From NCBI GenBank assembly GCA_022393335.1, contig JAJEKB010021035.1:826155-890154 (forward strand): a stretch of DNA of 64,000 nucleotides, given 5' to 3'. The stretch's first letter is position 1, and each line of letters starts with the position of its first letter. This document shows positions 13,376-25,779 of the stretch, piece by piece. The position numbers and the translations under genes were made by a program. Source of the DNA: Macrotrachela quadricornifera. Taxonomy: Eukaryota > Rotifera > Eurotatoria > Philodinida > Philodinidae. The notes beneath the pieces were generated by a model that was not told where the DNA came from, ran no database searches, and saw only the letters and a list, made by a program, of their open reading frames with translations.

Positions 13376-16300
13376 ATGGATCGTATGGATGCAAATACAC
13401 AAATAAACGAATCCTCGACTGTTGAGCAGCAAATACTTAATGATGTAAACGAAGGTTTAAACTCAACGTTGGACAGGCATAATGGTAAACCGATTAGTAA
13501 TAGTACTGTTAATCGAGTAACGATGCATAGTGTTCGATGGACTCTGTATGTCTTTTTCTGTCAATATCAAACATGAATATATTACTTTTCACTAGGAAAC
13601 AATGGTTCTGGTCAATATTAAAATCAAAAGGTTTTCCTGCCATTGCTTTTTTCATCTTTATGTGTCTTATTATGACTATCGGAATCTTGATAGTTTATTT
13701 TACTGCACCAAAATCATCAGGTATGTTCTTCTAATAGTTGAGTTTCAATTACTAAAAACAGCACATGTTTTATTTGAGAGTAAGTCATCACTTAACTTAG
13801 CATTCTATTAATTTTGATCGATGCAGGGTGGAAAAAGTATAAGTATAAACGGGAAAAAAGCAAATATCTTACACATCTATGATATGTAACGTGTTATATT
13901 GAAATGTAAGTAGCGTATGTGAGGACTCGATAAGATCAGCATAAATTGCCTTAGCTAATAGTAAAATAGGACCCCTATAAACAAAATATTGAAGTTCATT
14001 GTTTTCTCTTCAAATGGAAAACGATAATTGAAAATGAAATACTCATCATACTATTTGAAAAAACAGATTATCAAAAGAATATTTTGATTAAATAGAACCG
14101 ATTCAAAAACCACTATCAACTAATAGTGGAAACGAACAATTAGATAATTATGAATCGAAACTGATAATCAATAGACATTCATCATTGAACTCTTCGTTTA
14201 TTCTGACGCATGTGTGTGAAAAGTCTTGCATGGTGTATGTTAGTGACGATGAACAATATAACAACCATTTTTACACACTCCCACTAGTTTGACAAAAGCA
14301 CTGTATTTAATAGTTTCTCGATTTGAGATCATTGGAATTCTTTTTCGGTATAATACAATCATGACTGATGACAAGTCACACGAAAAACTAAGAGTGAGAA
14401 GAACTAGACTATACACTGTAGTTAGTACAGTTCAATAACCTCACCAGGAATTCTAACATGAGTTTGTCTCAATTTAACGAACTGAATGAGATTGTGTTAG
14501 AAAGCATTATGCTATTCATTAGCTGCATCTAATCGTAGTCGTTCAACAAAATTTGATACTATTCTATAGAAACGAAGACCATCAAATATGACTATACACT
14601 AAGTTGCACTTAAGTAGTTAATTAGTGTTTATGTCATTTTTTTTAATTTTGTTCAGTTCTAAAGTGTGAGTTGAATTTCATACGAACAATTCAAAATCCA
14701 ATTGAATATAATTATGGTCCACGATCTGTCGCGATTGGCGATTTTGATGACGACACTTGGTTAGATATGGTTGTTGCCAATTCGATCGCCAACAATATTG
14801 CTATTTATCTTGGTAATAGTAACGGCACTTTTTCCAAACAATTCGAGTATCCTACTGGAATTGGTTCTACTCCCAAAATAGTCTCTGTTGGCAATTTTAA
14901 CAATGATTCTCTGTTGGATATTGTAGTCGCCAATTTTGGCACTAATAATATTGGTATATTTATTGGCATTGGAAATGGATCTTTTACAAGCCAAGTAGAA
15001 CATTCAACTGCATCATCTCGTCCCATTTCGATTATCGTAGCAGATTTTAACAATGATAAAGCATCTGATATTGCTACAGCTAACTATGGTACCCATAGTG
15101 TAAGCATATTCTATGGACATGGAAATGGAAATTTCTCGAGCCCAATTACATATTCAATGGGCTATGATTCTCTTCCATTCTCACTGGCTGCTGGTGATTT
15201 CAATAACGACAACTATTTAGATCTTGCCATTGCTAATTATGGTACAAACAATGTGGGAATACTTTTTGGTTATGCCAATAATACTTTTCAAAACCTGGTG
15301 ATTCTTTCAACTGGCTACAATTCTCGTCCATCCTCAATTACTGCTGGTCACTTCAATGACGATAATCTTCTTGATATTGCTGTCGCCAATTCTGGAACTA
15401 AAACAATAGGTGTATTTCGAAGCAAGGGCAATGGATCATTTGCAAATCAAACAATCTATTCCATCGATCCCTCTTTTCCATACTCAATTGACGTTGGTGA
15501 TTTTAATGACGATCATCGACTAGATATAGTTGTCACCAATATAGGCTCTAATAAAATAGGAATACTTCTTGGATATGGAGACGGCACCTTTGCAAGTTCC
15601 ATAACGTATTTAACTGGATCTAATTCTTCTATCTCGTTTGGTGTAAGTGATTTCAACAAAGACAATCGACTGGATATTGTTGTCGTTAACAATGATACCG
15701 GTGCTCTAAATATCCTATTTGGTCATTTTGAAGACTTTTCAGATCAAATGACTTATCCAACTGGTGACTATCCACGGTCTGTAGCAATTGGTGATTTTAA
15801 TAACGACACTCGACTAGATATCCTCGTTGCAAATTCAGATAGCGGTAATGTGAGTGTTCTTCTTGGATATGGAAATGGTTCTTTTGTAAATCAAATGACA
15901 TATTCAACTGGTGTTACACCACGGTCTGTAGCCATTGGTGATTTCAATAACGACACTCGACTGGATATCGCTGTTGCGAATTGGGGTAGCAATGATGTAA
16001 GTGTTCTTCTTGGCTATGGAAATGGCTCCTTTGCAAATCAAATGACATATCGAACTGGTGTTAGTCCAAACTCTATAGCTATTGGTGATTTCAACAACGA
16101 CACTCGNNNNNNNNNNGTTAGTCCAAACTCTATAGCTATTGGTGATTTCAACAACGACACTCGGCTAGATATCGTTGTTGCAAATGAGTTTAGTCATGAT
16201 GTAAGTGTTCTTCTTGGACATGGAAATGGTTCTTTTGTAAATAAAATGTCATATTTAACTAATCTTTGTCCCTCGTCTGTAGCTATTAGTGATATCAACA

Positions 16301-18633
16301 ACGACAACCGACCAGATATCGTTGTTGCCAATCGGGTTAGCGATGATGTAAGTGTTCTTCTTGGATATGGAAATGGTTCTTTTGCAAAACAAATGACATA
16401 TTCAACTGGTCGTAGTCCACAGTCTGTAGCCATTGGTGATTTCAACAATGACATTCAACTAGATATCGTTGTTGCCAATGAGTATAGCAATGATGTGAGC
16501 GTATTACTACAATATAACAGGGGAGCTCTTGAAGTTAGATTAACTTATGCACCTAGTGGTGGTTCTCATTTACGATGTCTTGCAGTTAGCGATACAAATC
16601 AGGATAATCAATTAGATATCGTTGTTGCTAATTACGGTACGAATAACATAGGTGTTCTTCTGGGTTATGGAAATGGCAGTTTCGAAAGACAAATGATGTA
16701 CAATCTTGACCCAAATTCTCAGCCGTCATATGTGGCTCTTGGTGATTTCAATGGTGATACTCAGCTTGATATTGCTGTAGCCAGTGGTGGTACCAATATG
16801 GTAGATATCTTGCTTGGAAATGGAAAGGGGACATTTACAAGGCAGATAAATTATGGAAACATTTTAGATTTCTCTCCTTTTACCGTCATTTCTGGTGATT
16901 TTAATCATGATAACCAATCAGAAATTGTTGTCGCATATGATAACAGCGATAATGTCGATATCTTTACTCCATTCAACACAGCATCTTTTGTAAATCAAAT
17001 GACATATTCAACTGGTTTTTTTCCACTGTGTGTAGCTATTGGTGATTTCAACAACGACACTCGACTGGATATCGCTGTTGTAAATGTGGGTAGCGATGAT
17101 GTGAGTGTTCTTATTGGATATGGAAATGGCTCCTTTGCGAATCAAATGAAATATGCAACTGGCGCTGGTCCACGGTTTGTAGCCATTGGTGATTTCAACA
17201 ACGACACTCGACTAGATATCGTTGTTGCAAATTTAGATAGCAATGATGTAAGTGTTCTTCTTGGATATGGAAATGGCTCCTTTGCAAATCAAATGAAATA
17301 TTTAACTGGATCTTATCCACAGTCTGTAGCTATTGGTGATTTTAACAACGACACTCGGCTAGATATCGTTGTTGCCAATGCGTATAGCGATGATGTGAGT
17401 GTTCTTCTTGGATATGGAAATGGCTCCTTTGCAAATCAAATGACATATCAAACTGGTGACTTTCCACTGTCTGTAGCTATTGGTGATTTTAACAACGACA
17501 CTCGGCTAGATATCGTTGTTGTAAATGTGGGTAGCGATAATGTGAGTGTTCTTCTTGGATATGGAAATGGCTCCTTTGCAAATCAAATGACATATCGAAC
17601 TGGTGCTAGTCCAAACTCTATAGCTATTGATGATTTCAACAACGATACTCGACTAGATATCGTTGTTACCAATCGGGGTAGCAATGATGTAAGTGTTCTT
17701 CTTGGATATGGAAACGGCTCTTTTGCAAATCAAATGACATATCAAACTGGTCGTCGTCCAACGTCTGTAGCTGTTGGTGATTTTAACAACGACACTCGAC
17801 TGGATATCGCTGTTGCCAATTGGGGTAGCAATGATGTAAGTGTTCTTCTTGGATATGGAAATGGTTCTTTTGCAAATCAAATGACATATCGAACTGGTCG
17901 TCGTCCAACGTCTGTAGCTGTTGGTGATTTTAACAACGACACTCGACTGGATATCGCTGTTGTCAATTCTCTTGGAAATAATGTGAGTGTTCTTCTTGGA
18001 AACATAAATATAGTTTTTATGAAACATATGATGCTGAGAACCGGCTTTGGTTCTCGACCACGATCATGCGTCATTGCCGATTTGAACAATGATTATGAAA
18101 TGGATATCGCCGTTGTGAATTCAGGCACTCATAATATTGGTATTTTCATTGGCTACGGTAACATTTCTTTTGGAGATCAAACGGTATACTCAACTGGCCC
18201 AGATTCGTCTCCATATGCTATAGCCATTGGCGATTTTAATAATGATGTGCAAATGGATATTGTCGTTGTTAATCATAAATCCAATAGTGTAGGTATTTTT
18301 CTTGGATGTTCTAATGGTTCTTTTAGAAATCAAACAACATATTCAACTGGTCCGTATTCATCTCCATACTTTATAGCTGTTGGTGATTTGAACAACGACA
18401 ATCGGTTAGACGTCATCGTCGTGAATTATGATACTAACAACTTAGGTTTACTCCTTGGGAAAGGCGATGGCAGTTTTTCAACAGTGATTTTGTTTCCAAT
18501 GGACTATGGATCTCATCCATTCTACGTTGTTGTTAATGATTTTAATAATGATAGAAAGCTAGATTTTGCTGTGGCAACTGATGGGACTGATAGTTTACAT
18601 GTTTTCTTACAGACATGTTCGTCTTTTATGTGA
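13376..18633 (+). CDS. Type II membrane protein with about 23 FG-GAP/VCBS repeats
   Basis: Three exons read as one frame: 13376-13545, 13596-13720 and 14657-18633 (introns 50 bp and 936 bp, GT...AG, phases 2 and 1). The product is about 1423 residues. Residues 1-57 are polar with no signal peptide, residues about 70-92 form one hydrophobic membrane span, and the rest is a chain of roughly 58-residue units of the type SVAIGDFNNDTRLDIVVAN...VSVLLGYGNGSF. This is the FG-GAP/VCBS pattern: the Asp-rich DFNNDTRLD loop is a Ca2+-binding loop in integrin-type beta-propellers, and GYGNGSF is the cage-like GNGxF strand. The repeats are probably extracellular (type II topology) and form several propellers. 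Ligand unknown. Units between about 15.7 and 18.0 kb are nearly identical in DNA, unlike the outer ones, pointing to recent unit duplication or conversion. An N gap lies inside, so true length is uncertain. Confidence 0.88.
16107..16116. other. Assembly gap (10 N) inside the FG-GAP repeats
   Basis: Ten N bases interrupt the repeat array. The stretch just before the gap (from GTTAGTCCAAACTC through CAACGACACTCG) recurs immediately after it, essentially base for base. This is what an assembler leaves when near-identical tandem units cannot be bridged: one unit may be duplicated artificially, or several real units may be missing. The reading frame happens to stay open across the 10 N, which does not show that the joint is right. 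Confidence 0.95.
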
Positions 18634-19477
18634 AATTTTTTTTTGAATTGTTCCGTTAACCCTTGCGTTACAAGTGTTTTTTATAGCTAGATCTTTCATT
18701 TTTCGTTCTAAAATAGTGTTTCTTAAGCTTCATTAATATAGAAAAGGGTTTAAAGTTGCTTTATGGTATGATAATCTCCAAAACAACTTATCACGTAAAG
18801 TTCACCGTTAAAAATATCGCAGTGATAGAGAATACATCGTATTTCACGATGTTGAACATTGCAGAATCAGTTCGGCCAAATTTCTGGAATTCCCAGAATT
18901 GAGTCCCCTTTGAATTACGTGTGATTCCTAGGTATGCAGACCAATTCCGCATCGATCTAATTTCTGAAATTTCGTTTCGGAAGCACCGTCCACCTACACC
19001 GTAATACTGTGTTGCGTGATTGATGATTCGTATCCGAAATGAGTCAGCAATTCCAACAACACAACTATTTGATATATCTGATCCATTTTCAAGAACATTA
19101 AGAAACGATAATTTGATAGTTCTAGACGAAATCATTACACGACGATAGAGAATTATTTTATTTGGAACATACGAATAATTAAAAATGCTTTTTTCAGCTG
19201 ATATTATACTTATGGACGGAACTTTTTCAAGTTGTTCCGCTACATTCGATCAAATTTGAACAATGTGATTTATTAACTGTTTTTCTCCATCACTTATACC
19301 TATATAATTCTTTATTTAGCATTTCCGTGCATTTTCATGCATTTTGCCATCTAAACACAAAAATACCTATTAGTTTTTGTTCCAAAAATTAAAATCAATT
19401 GCTGCACTAATGAATTTGAATGTTGCACCAAAAACGATCATGTCGGATTTTGTACTAGCTTTACTTGGTGTTGTTAA

Positions 19478-19971
19478 CCCTTTCACCGTGATTCGATTTT
19501 CATAGAAAGTACCATCTCTAAATTCGTTTTATTACAAAACAAAATATACCACAAGATGCAGCGTGAAACTCTGTACAATCTACATCGTAAAGCTTATTTC
19601 GATTCTATACCTTTTGTATTCAAAAAAGGCAAAACTGTGTGGGAGCAATCGTTGAGGTTCCAAAAATTGATCGTATCGAGTTTTGCTTTTTTTGAAAACA
19701 AAGGTATACAATCGTAATAAGCTTTACAATGTAGATTGCAGAGCGCTTCACATTGCATCTTGTAGTATATTTTATTTTTCCTTACGAAACCATATTAGAT
19801 GATAAAAAGATCAAATAAGAAACATGAAATTTCACATTCGTGTGGAAACAAAATGATATTTTTTTTAACCTAGAAAACAAGTCAGACAGAGTTTTATATT
19901 CTTTCAAAACAAAAGTTAGAATATGAAATGCAAAGTGGGACCCATCGGTGGGTCCCATCGCTGTGAAAGGG
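19478..19971. mobile_element. piggyBac-like non-autonomous element between TTAA sites
   Basis: The element starts TTAA-CCCTTTCACCG (TTAA at 19474-19477) and ends CGCTGTGAAAGGG-TTAA (TTAA at 19972-19975). The CCCTTTCAC(C/A)G terminal repeats and TTAA duplication are hallmarks of piggyBac. Inside is a larger inverted repeat: 19545-19625 pairs with 19690-19785 (shared words include ACAAGATGCA, AATCTACAT and AAGCTTATT). No transposase frame is present. The inner inverted repeat is also found inside a different element at 46942-47693. Confidence 0.7.
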
Positions 19972-21989
19972 TTAATCACCAAATTATTTTGAAAAAACAA
20001 ACAAAAGAAAAGATAAAAAAATAACACTTTAGTTGAAGGTGACGCAAATGTGCGTTACAATATTTTCTAAGTGCGTTAAATCCTAAAGATTCATATCTAG
20101 TTTCAATTATCAGGAAATCATTTACTATACATTTTGTTTGTGTAATTTGGGTTATAAATTTATATGATCTGGTAATTAACAACATATAATAAATATAATA
20201 CAACTGAATTCCATGAAAAACATGTTAGAGTCTAAAATTTTCATAATAAATTTTTATGTTTACGTATGGAAACCTCTTTCATTGTATAAAACTGTTAAGA
20301 GTTTTGTAAGATCATTTCAAAGCATTCTACTCTATCATACAGGTATCATAGGTTTCGTAGACTATGAATCTCCTTTTTTTTACAAGCAAAACTATCAAAA
20401 ATTCTCTACAAACCATACAGAACTATTCTTTATCTTGCCAAATCATACGGAATTTCGTAAGGAAAATATGAAATTTTGTTTTTATCATTCTATGGAAATA
20501 TGAAAGATATTATAACTAAAACTGATTTACATCATTTGGTGCTGTTCATGGGCGAATTAAGCAAACAAACCCATCGTTTCTTTTCATTATTCTTCAGTCA
20601 TCACAAAATGCCAAAATGACTTTGCCAGTTTGCAATCTATTTTAATTTAATATTTGTGATTAACGAAGACTTTTGTTGTAAAAAACCAACTTTTCTTGAA
20701 ATAATAACTCAGGTCGAAGCGTACGGACAGGATCCGGTCAGAATTCACCGGATCAGGGAAGCAGTATTCCGGGTTGGAATTTGTCGTATATGTCCGGTTC
20801 CATAGTCACCATTTTGCGTACTGTTCCGGCTGTTCCCTATATTCAGAATTGGTACTCATATATATGCCAACCATACCTGGCTGATCCGAGCTAACAATAG
20901 GAATCTCAAGCTCTGTGTTAAACCATATAATCTTTTGACTAATAAATCGATCTCTTATTAAAAATGATGTTTCTTTGTTTAGCATTTTCTTACGACCCAT
21001 TGTTATAAAAAGTTTGACCAAAAATCAACGTCCAATAATAACATCAGAAACTGAAAATATACTGTAAATTGATCAAAATTTTGTGACTTAAATTGATTAG
21101 GATCTCTTTTAATTAGAAAGTTAAAAAAAGCAATCTATTTTACAACAGTACATGATTGGGAAATTTATGTCAACTATTTCATTAAACCAACATAACATCT
21201 TTTCAACTATTTTTTTTATCTGCTGCACTATGATATACCGAGAAACTCATAAAAAACAACCTAAATTTTAGCACAACTAATGAAGCGAATTATGAGACTC
21301 CACGAAGGCTTTCATCGATGTAAAAAACATTCATATCACTTCCACATCTCAGACGTTGATGACTACTGAAAAGAAATCTGACTTCCTCTTATAAAATAGC
21401 TGAAATGAAGAGTGCGATAATATACTATCTCGTATAACTGATGTCAACAAAAACAATTTTCCGAAAGATCTTTTGTACTATACAAATGTTTCATTGAGGC
21501 TTCAGTTCGACTACCCACTCAAAAATTGTTTTTGAACATGTCACTCTAAATACGGGAGCCCATTTGAGGTGTTTCGCATACACTGTAATATTTTTGTTTT
21601 GTATGAAAAATACTTTAGGTAAGATTTTTTTATTCATTTTAATAAGATGAAAAGTCATTTTGAGTCTCATTTGAACTTAGGCAAAACGCGAAGTGTAAGG
21701 ATAGATTATCTTGTATATATAAGGTTGAGAGATAAAGAAAATTTTGTCGTATAGATCTTCTGTAGTATGCAGGTGTCTCATTGAGGATTTACTTTGACTA
21801 CCTATTGAGCGTTCTGGTTTGACTATTTCGGTCTATATCTGGGAGTGAGTGTTAGATATTGAGAATGCAGTTTTCCATATATTTGTGGTATGATATGTAT
21901 TTCAGGAACAGTTTGGTTTCCTAAGCCTCATGCTTAACTTCACCATCAACTATACACTATTTGTAAAATAAGTTGATTAGCCTAGTCAT

Positions 21990-22565
21990 TGAAGTACTAG
22001 GCTTGGTTACTAGAGTTCCGGATTGAATAGGGTCGATGAAACTTTTAACACATATGAGGGTTATGATTATTACGCATTAGTGTTTAGGTCTTTGAGAAGT
22101 CTAAATTAGACCCTTGCATTCTTATGAAGATATGATCGCTATTCATTAGCTCATGTTTTAGAGAAGTCTCAAAGAAACTTCTATATTTTATCCGAGGCAT
22201 GATATAAATTAGTTGAGATCATTGAGAAGCCTCAATTAGACCTTTACTTTGTCTGGGAGGTATAGTTAAGAGTCATTAGAACATATCATTGAAAAGGCTC
22301 AATGAAACTTTTACTTTCTAGCGTAGCTATGGTATTAATCAATTTAGATCATTGAGAAGCCTCAATGAGACTTTTATTTGGTATCAAAGATTTGATATTT
22401 ATTGATTTAGATCATTTAAAACCGTTAATGAGATTTTTACCTTCTGCCGGAGGTACAATATTACTTAGTTTGAATCATTGAGAAGCATCAATGGAATTTT
22501 ACCTTCTATTGGAGATATCATTACTACTTACTAGAGTAGATTGTTGAAACGTCTTAATAGAGGTT
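21990..22565. repeat. Tandem array, unit about 64 bp, each unit carrying a hairpin
   Basis: The word CATTGAGAAGCCTCAATG or a diverged form of it recurs at 22090, 22156, 22220, 22287, 22350, 22413, 22476 and 22540, a spacing of 63-67 bp. In the best copies CATTGAG and CTCAATG form a perfect 7-bp stem with a 4-base loop. Each hairpin is followed by a pyrimidine-rich block (ACTTTTACTTTCT) and an AT-rich tail. Weaker copies may extend left to about 21780. No frame runs through the array. It is a diverged minisatellite; a structural or regulatory role is possible but not shown. Confidence 0.7.
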
Positions 22566-23242
22566 CAGGAGACTTTTGACTATGAAAAAGACATTTTTGA
22601 GCATTGCATCTGATTGTAAATTTTTGAGATTTATTATTATAATGTATTGAAATTTTGTTCAAATGGTCTTTGTCGTTGTGGAGGATTCATTATTTTGAGA
22701 AAGTCTTTAGAATGTTCATGCGGGAAACGGTATCTTTTCTGGTTTTTTTCGAACGTTCACAAGATAATTCTGCTATGGTTCCAGAGGGATCCGGGTTGTT
22801 TTACGACCATATCCTGTGGATTCCTTGGTTTTTTCCGACAGGATACGCTATCGATCCGTTTGTTTTCCAGCTTGCGGAAATGCTTGGAATACACCGTTTC
22901 CGGAGGTCGGAATCTTCGACCTGGGAGATATTCTTTCGATGCTGCATCCATTACTGATATTAGCTACTCGAAAAAATATTTTGTCTGTTTACTTATGTAT
23001 CTCTTAGTCAAAGTTTATCTTGAATAATCAAAATCATGTCTCTTTTCGCGGAACTAAACTTACAGTATTCATTACATAGAATATCTGAATAACAATTCTG
23101 AATGAAGAAACAAAACATCAATATTTGTTCTTCTCTTTAGAAGATCTTATCTATTCTACCATCTATATAAATCTATGATAATGCATACTGCAAGATAAAA
23201 AAAACACGTTGTGCAAAAATATTTGACTTTTTTTTCCTCACA

Positions 23243-24985
23243 ATGGCTAAAAGATCAATTGTAATGAAATTTGAATTATTACCCAATGAGATTTTAATGG
23301 AATGCTTTGTATATCTTAGTGCATCTGAACTTTTCTATGCATTTGATCGATTGAATTATCGATTTTATCAATTGATTCGAAATATCCAATTACATCTCAA
23401 TTTTCATAATGTTCGAAAGTCAATGTTTGATCGATTTTGTAAAAGAATGTTATCAGAACCAGAAATTAAAAATCAAATTTATTCAATGCATTTATCGAAT
23501 AAATATACACATGATCAAATCGAAAAATTTCTATCATTATTTTCAATCGATCAATTTGTTCATCTTCAATCATTAACATTGACTCAACTTGATTTCGAAA
23601 ATGCAAGAAAATTGGAATCAATGGTATCATCTATATCTACATTAGACTCTTTTCATTTGTTCGATTCTATCGAGATGGATAATGATGAATTCATTTCCCT
23701 AGTAGCATCAAAAGTACGAACAATATCGGTCGATACATTAGTAGTTTTTCCAGAGTGGGTTCAAAGATATGATTCAATTATAAATTTAACATTATCATCA
23801 AGTGAAGTATTTGACTTGTGCCAAATAATGACAGAAATGCCAATGTTACAATATTTACATGTTAAACATTGCCGTTGTATGTTTAAATCATATAAAAGAC
23901 AAACATGTTATAAACCGTTTTATGCTGCTCATCTCAAACAATTAATATTTGATCGATTCGAGTTTGGATTTGGTGTACTTGAAATGCTATTACATGGAAC
24001 ACCTCATTTAAAAAGTTTAACAATATCTTCAGATCCTTATTGGAAGACCATAATGGATGCAACTCAATGGGAGCATTTGATTTCGACTTCATTGCGTAAT
24101 TTAAAGATTTTTAATTTCAGATTCGAACATGAGCGTGAAGATATTGAAGGTGATTTTAATAATGTATTTGAAGCATTTCAAAATGATTTTTGGCATAAAC
24201 AACATCATTGGTATACAGATTATTTATTAACAAAACATTCATTGTTTATCTATACGACATCGTATACATTCTCTATGTACCAATTAAAAACCTTTTCATA
24301 CGGAGATATTTACATAAATTCAAACAGATTCGATAATCTGACAGAGTTAACATTGTTCCAACAAGCAATGGAACAAAAATGTCGATCTTATTTTCGCAAG
24401 ATAATTTCATTTGAATTAGAGGGTCCTCTAAACGAAGAAATTTATTTAAAAACAAAACAAATTAATATTCTGACAAAAATGATTAGTTTATGGAATTTGA
24501 AGGAATTAAAAATTTCATCAAAATTCAAACTAGAATCATCATCCGTATTATTATGTATACTAAGAGAAGCACCACAATTATCATCAATAACCATGGATCA
24601 GAAAATGTTAATTTCATTGTTGAATGATCATGAATTATGCAAATATTTAAATAAAACTGTTAAAAAATTAGTTTTATCTTATGATCCGAGTTATTCTCCA
24701 AAAGTATTTGATAATTATGGAGAATTAAGAATATTTTGTAAAACATTTTCCAATGTTGAAATTCTTCAATGTTATGTGGATAAAAGAACTGAATTTATAT
24801 TTATGTTGAATGAACTATCAAAATTGTTACATATTACAGCTTTTATCAAAATATCAGAGAATCCGAAAAAAGTTAAATTATGGATTAATAATGAATTAAT
24901 AAAACTAAATGTTAATTATATAATCGAGAAACATTTATGGCATCATGATAAAACTCGGGTGATAGTTCATATTTGGATGGGCTGA
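23243..24985 (+). CDS. F-box protein, intronless, 580 residues
   Basis: A single open frame of 580 residues. Residues about 8-50 (FELLPNEILMECFVYLSASE onward to the LNYRF region) fit an F-box: a hydrophobic LPNEI...FxYL start, a Leu/Ala-rich helix and an aromatic 'LNYRFYQLI' close. The F-box would dock to Skp1 in an SCF ubiquitin ligase. The rest has many Leu/Ile spaced as in degenerate leucine-rich repeats (phrases such as LQSLTLTQLDF and LKSLTISSD), probably the substrate-binding surface. Substrate unknown. Divergent intronless F-box genes of this form are abundant in bdelloid rotifers. A second Met at residue 8 is an equally plausible start, because the F-box begins right after it. Stop codon is TGA. 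Codon use is strongly AT-biased, like its neighbours. Confidence 0.82.
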   Translation: MAKRSIVMKFELLPNEILMECFVYLSASELFYAFDRLNYRFYQLIRNIQLHLNFHNVRKSMFDRFCKRMLSEPEIKNQIYSMHLSNKYTHDQIEKFLSLFSIDQFVHLQSLTLTQLDFENARKLESMVSSISTLDSFHLFDSIEMDNDEFISLVASKVRTISVDTLVVFPEWVQRYDSIINLTLSSSEVFDLCQIMTEMPMLQYLHVKHCRCMFKSYKRQTCYKPFYAAHLKQLIFDRFEFGFGVLEMLLHGTPHLKSLTISSDPYWKTIMDATQWEHLISTSLRNLKIFNFRFEHEREDIEGDFNNVFEAFQNDFWHKQHHWYTDYLLTKHSLFIYTTSYTFSMYQLKTFSYGDIYINSNRFDNLTELTLFQQAMEQKCRSYFRKIISFELEGPLNEEIYLKTKQINILTKMISLWNLKELKISSKFKLESSSVLLCILREAPQLSSITMDQKMLISLLNDHELCKYLNKTVKKLVLSYDPSYSPKVFDNYGELRIFCKTFSNVEILQCYVDKRTEFIFMLNELSKLLHITAFIKISENPKKVKLWINNELIKLNVNYIIEKHLWHHDKTRVIVHIWMG

Positions 24986-25779
24986 AAGATTGATTGATTT
25001 GATTTTTTTTCTTATTTTATAATTGAGAATAAATTGTTCATGATAGTGTTCTTTGTAATACTTTTGCTTTATCACAGTTATCACTTTTTTCTTGGATCTA
25101 CGTAGTGTTGAAATCGAATATGATGAGGATCATGTAAAGGTCACACAAGCACGAGAAAGAAAAATGCTTCATGAGAATATCTAGCATGACCGTTGAATGG
25201 ATGATGAAGATGATATTGAATTACTGAAAGACAAAAAGAAAAAAATCGCTCAGATTTGTTCACTGTTTACTTTGCATCACCCATACGCATTTATAGTTTC
25301 TATTAAAATATACATCACAAGGCAACGTTCTACATAATTACAATAAAAATGAACAATCAATTGAACTGTCACTGTCATCTCTATTGGCTACTTTTTTTCG
25401 TAGTCGATGTCCCTATCATTAGCGGTTTTGTAAACAATGGAGACACGAACTCAACATCGGTGTTCTTTTGATGGTCTGAGAGATTTGGTTGGAATTTTCA
25501 ATCAACTCGCTGTTTAGAACCTAGCTATCGCCAAAAGATGGGCTCTAAACAGCTTGAAAACGTCGGTATGTTCTCTCGTAAAGATTAGATGTACCACCTC
25601 ATAGTGGCCAACCAAGTGGACATGACCTCAAGTACTATTTTCCAATATCTAAATATTGTAATGTAAAAGGCTTATTTATAACTATATCATGATGATGTTC
25701 TTCTTGTTATTTACTTAATTTTTTCTTTCAAAACTTTATTGTTGACAACGTATATATAAATATGTTGATTGAGGTTCTG
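24986..25779. other. Intergenic interval with a possible coding relic
   Basis: It separates the F-box gene from the broken GST-like gene, which converges on it from the right. Around 25107-25310 on the plus strand a charged frame can be read (Asp/Glu and Lys-rich, with phrases like VTQARERKML and MDDEDDIELLKDKKKK), interrupted by TAG and TGA codons. It may be a relic of a coding exon, but I cannot name it. Nothing else is supported. Confidence 0.35.

Larger units (their letters stand above)
18634..23242. other. Gene-free interval with a piggyBac-like element and a tandem array
   Basis: No gene is convincing here. The longest frames (18791-19135 minus, 114 codons; 20213-20503 plus, 96 codons; 22647-23027 plus, 126 codons) carry no motif I recognise, and the last has competing frames on the other strand. 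A piggyBac-like element (19478-19971) and a tandem array (about 21990-22565) are listed separately. A less AT-rich patch at about 22780-22940 stands out in composition but has no assignable function. Confidence 0.55.

Noticed and set aside
18791..19135. 114-codon minus-strand frame
   Set aside because: No recognisable domain, no supporting exon structure, and no sign of conserved composition. Left as an unassigned chance frame.
20701..20830. CCGGAT-rich patch with short inverted words (CCGGTC, CACCGGATC, TCCGGTTCC)
   Set aside because: No paired ends or periodicity could be established; likely a fragment of an unrelated repeat.
21990..22565. Regular hairpin repeats resembling a CRISPR array
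   Set aside because: The whole unit is homologous, including what would be the spacer; there are no unique spacers and no cas genes, and the surroundings are eukaryotic.
22647..23027. 126-codon plus-strand frame with a less AT-rich patch
   Set aside because: Overlapping frames exist in another plus frame and on the minus strand, none with a known motif. The GC-richer patch is probably an element fragment.
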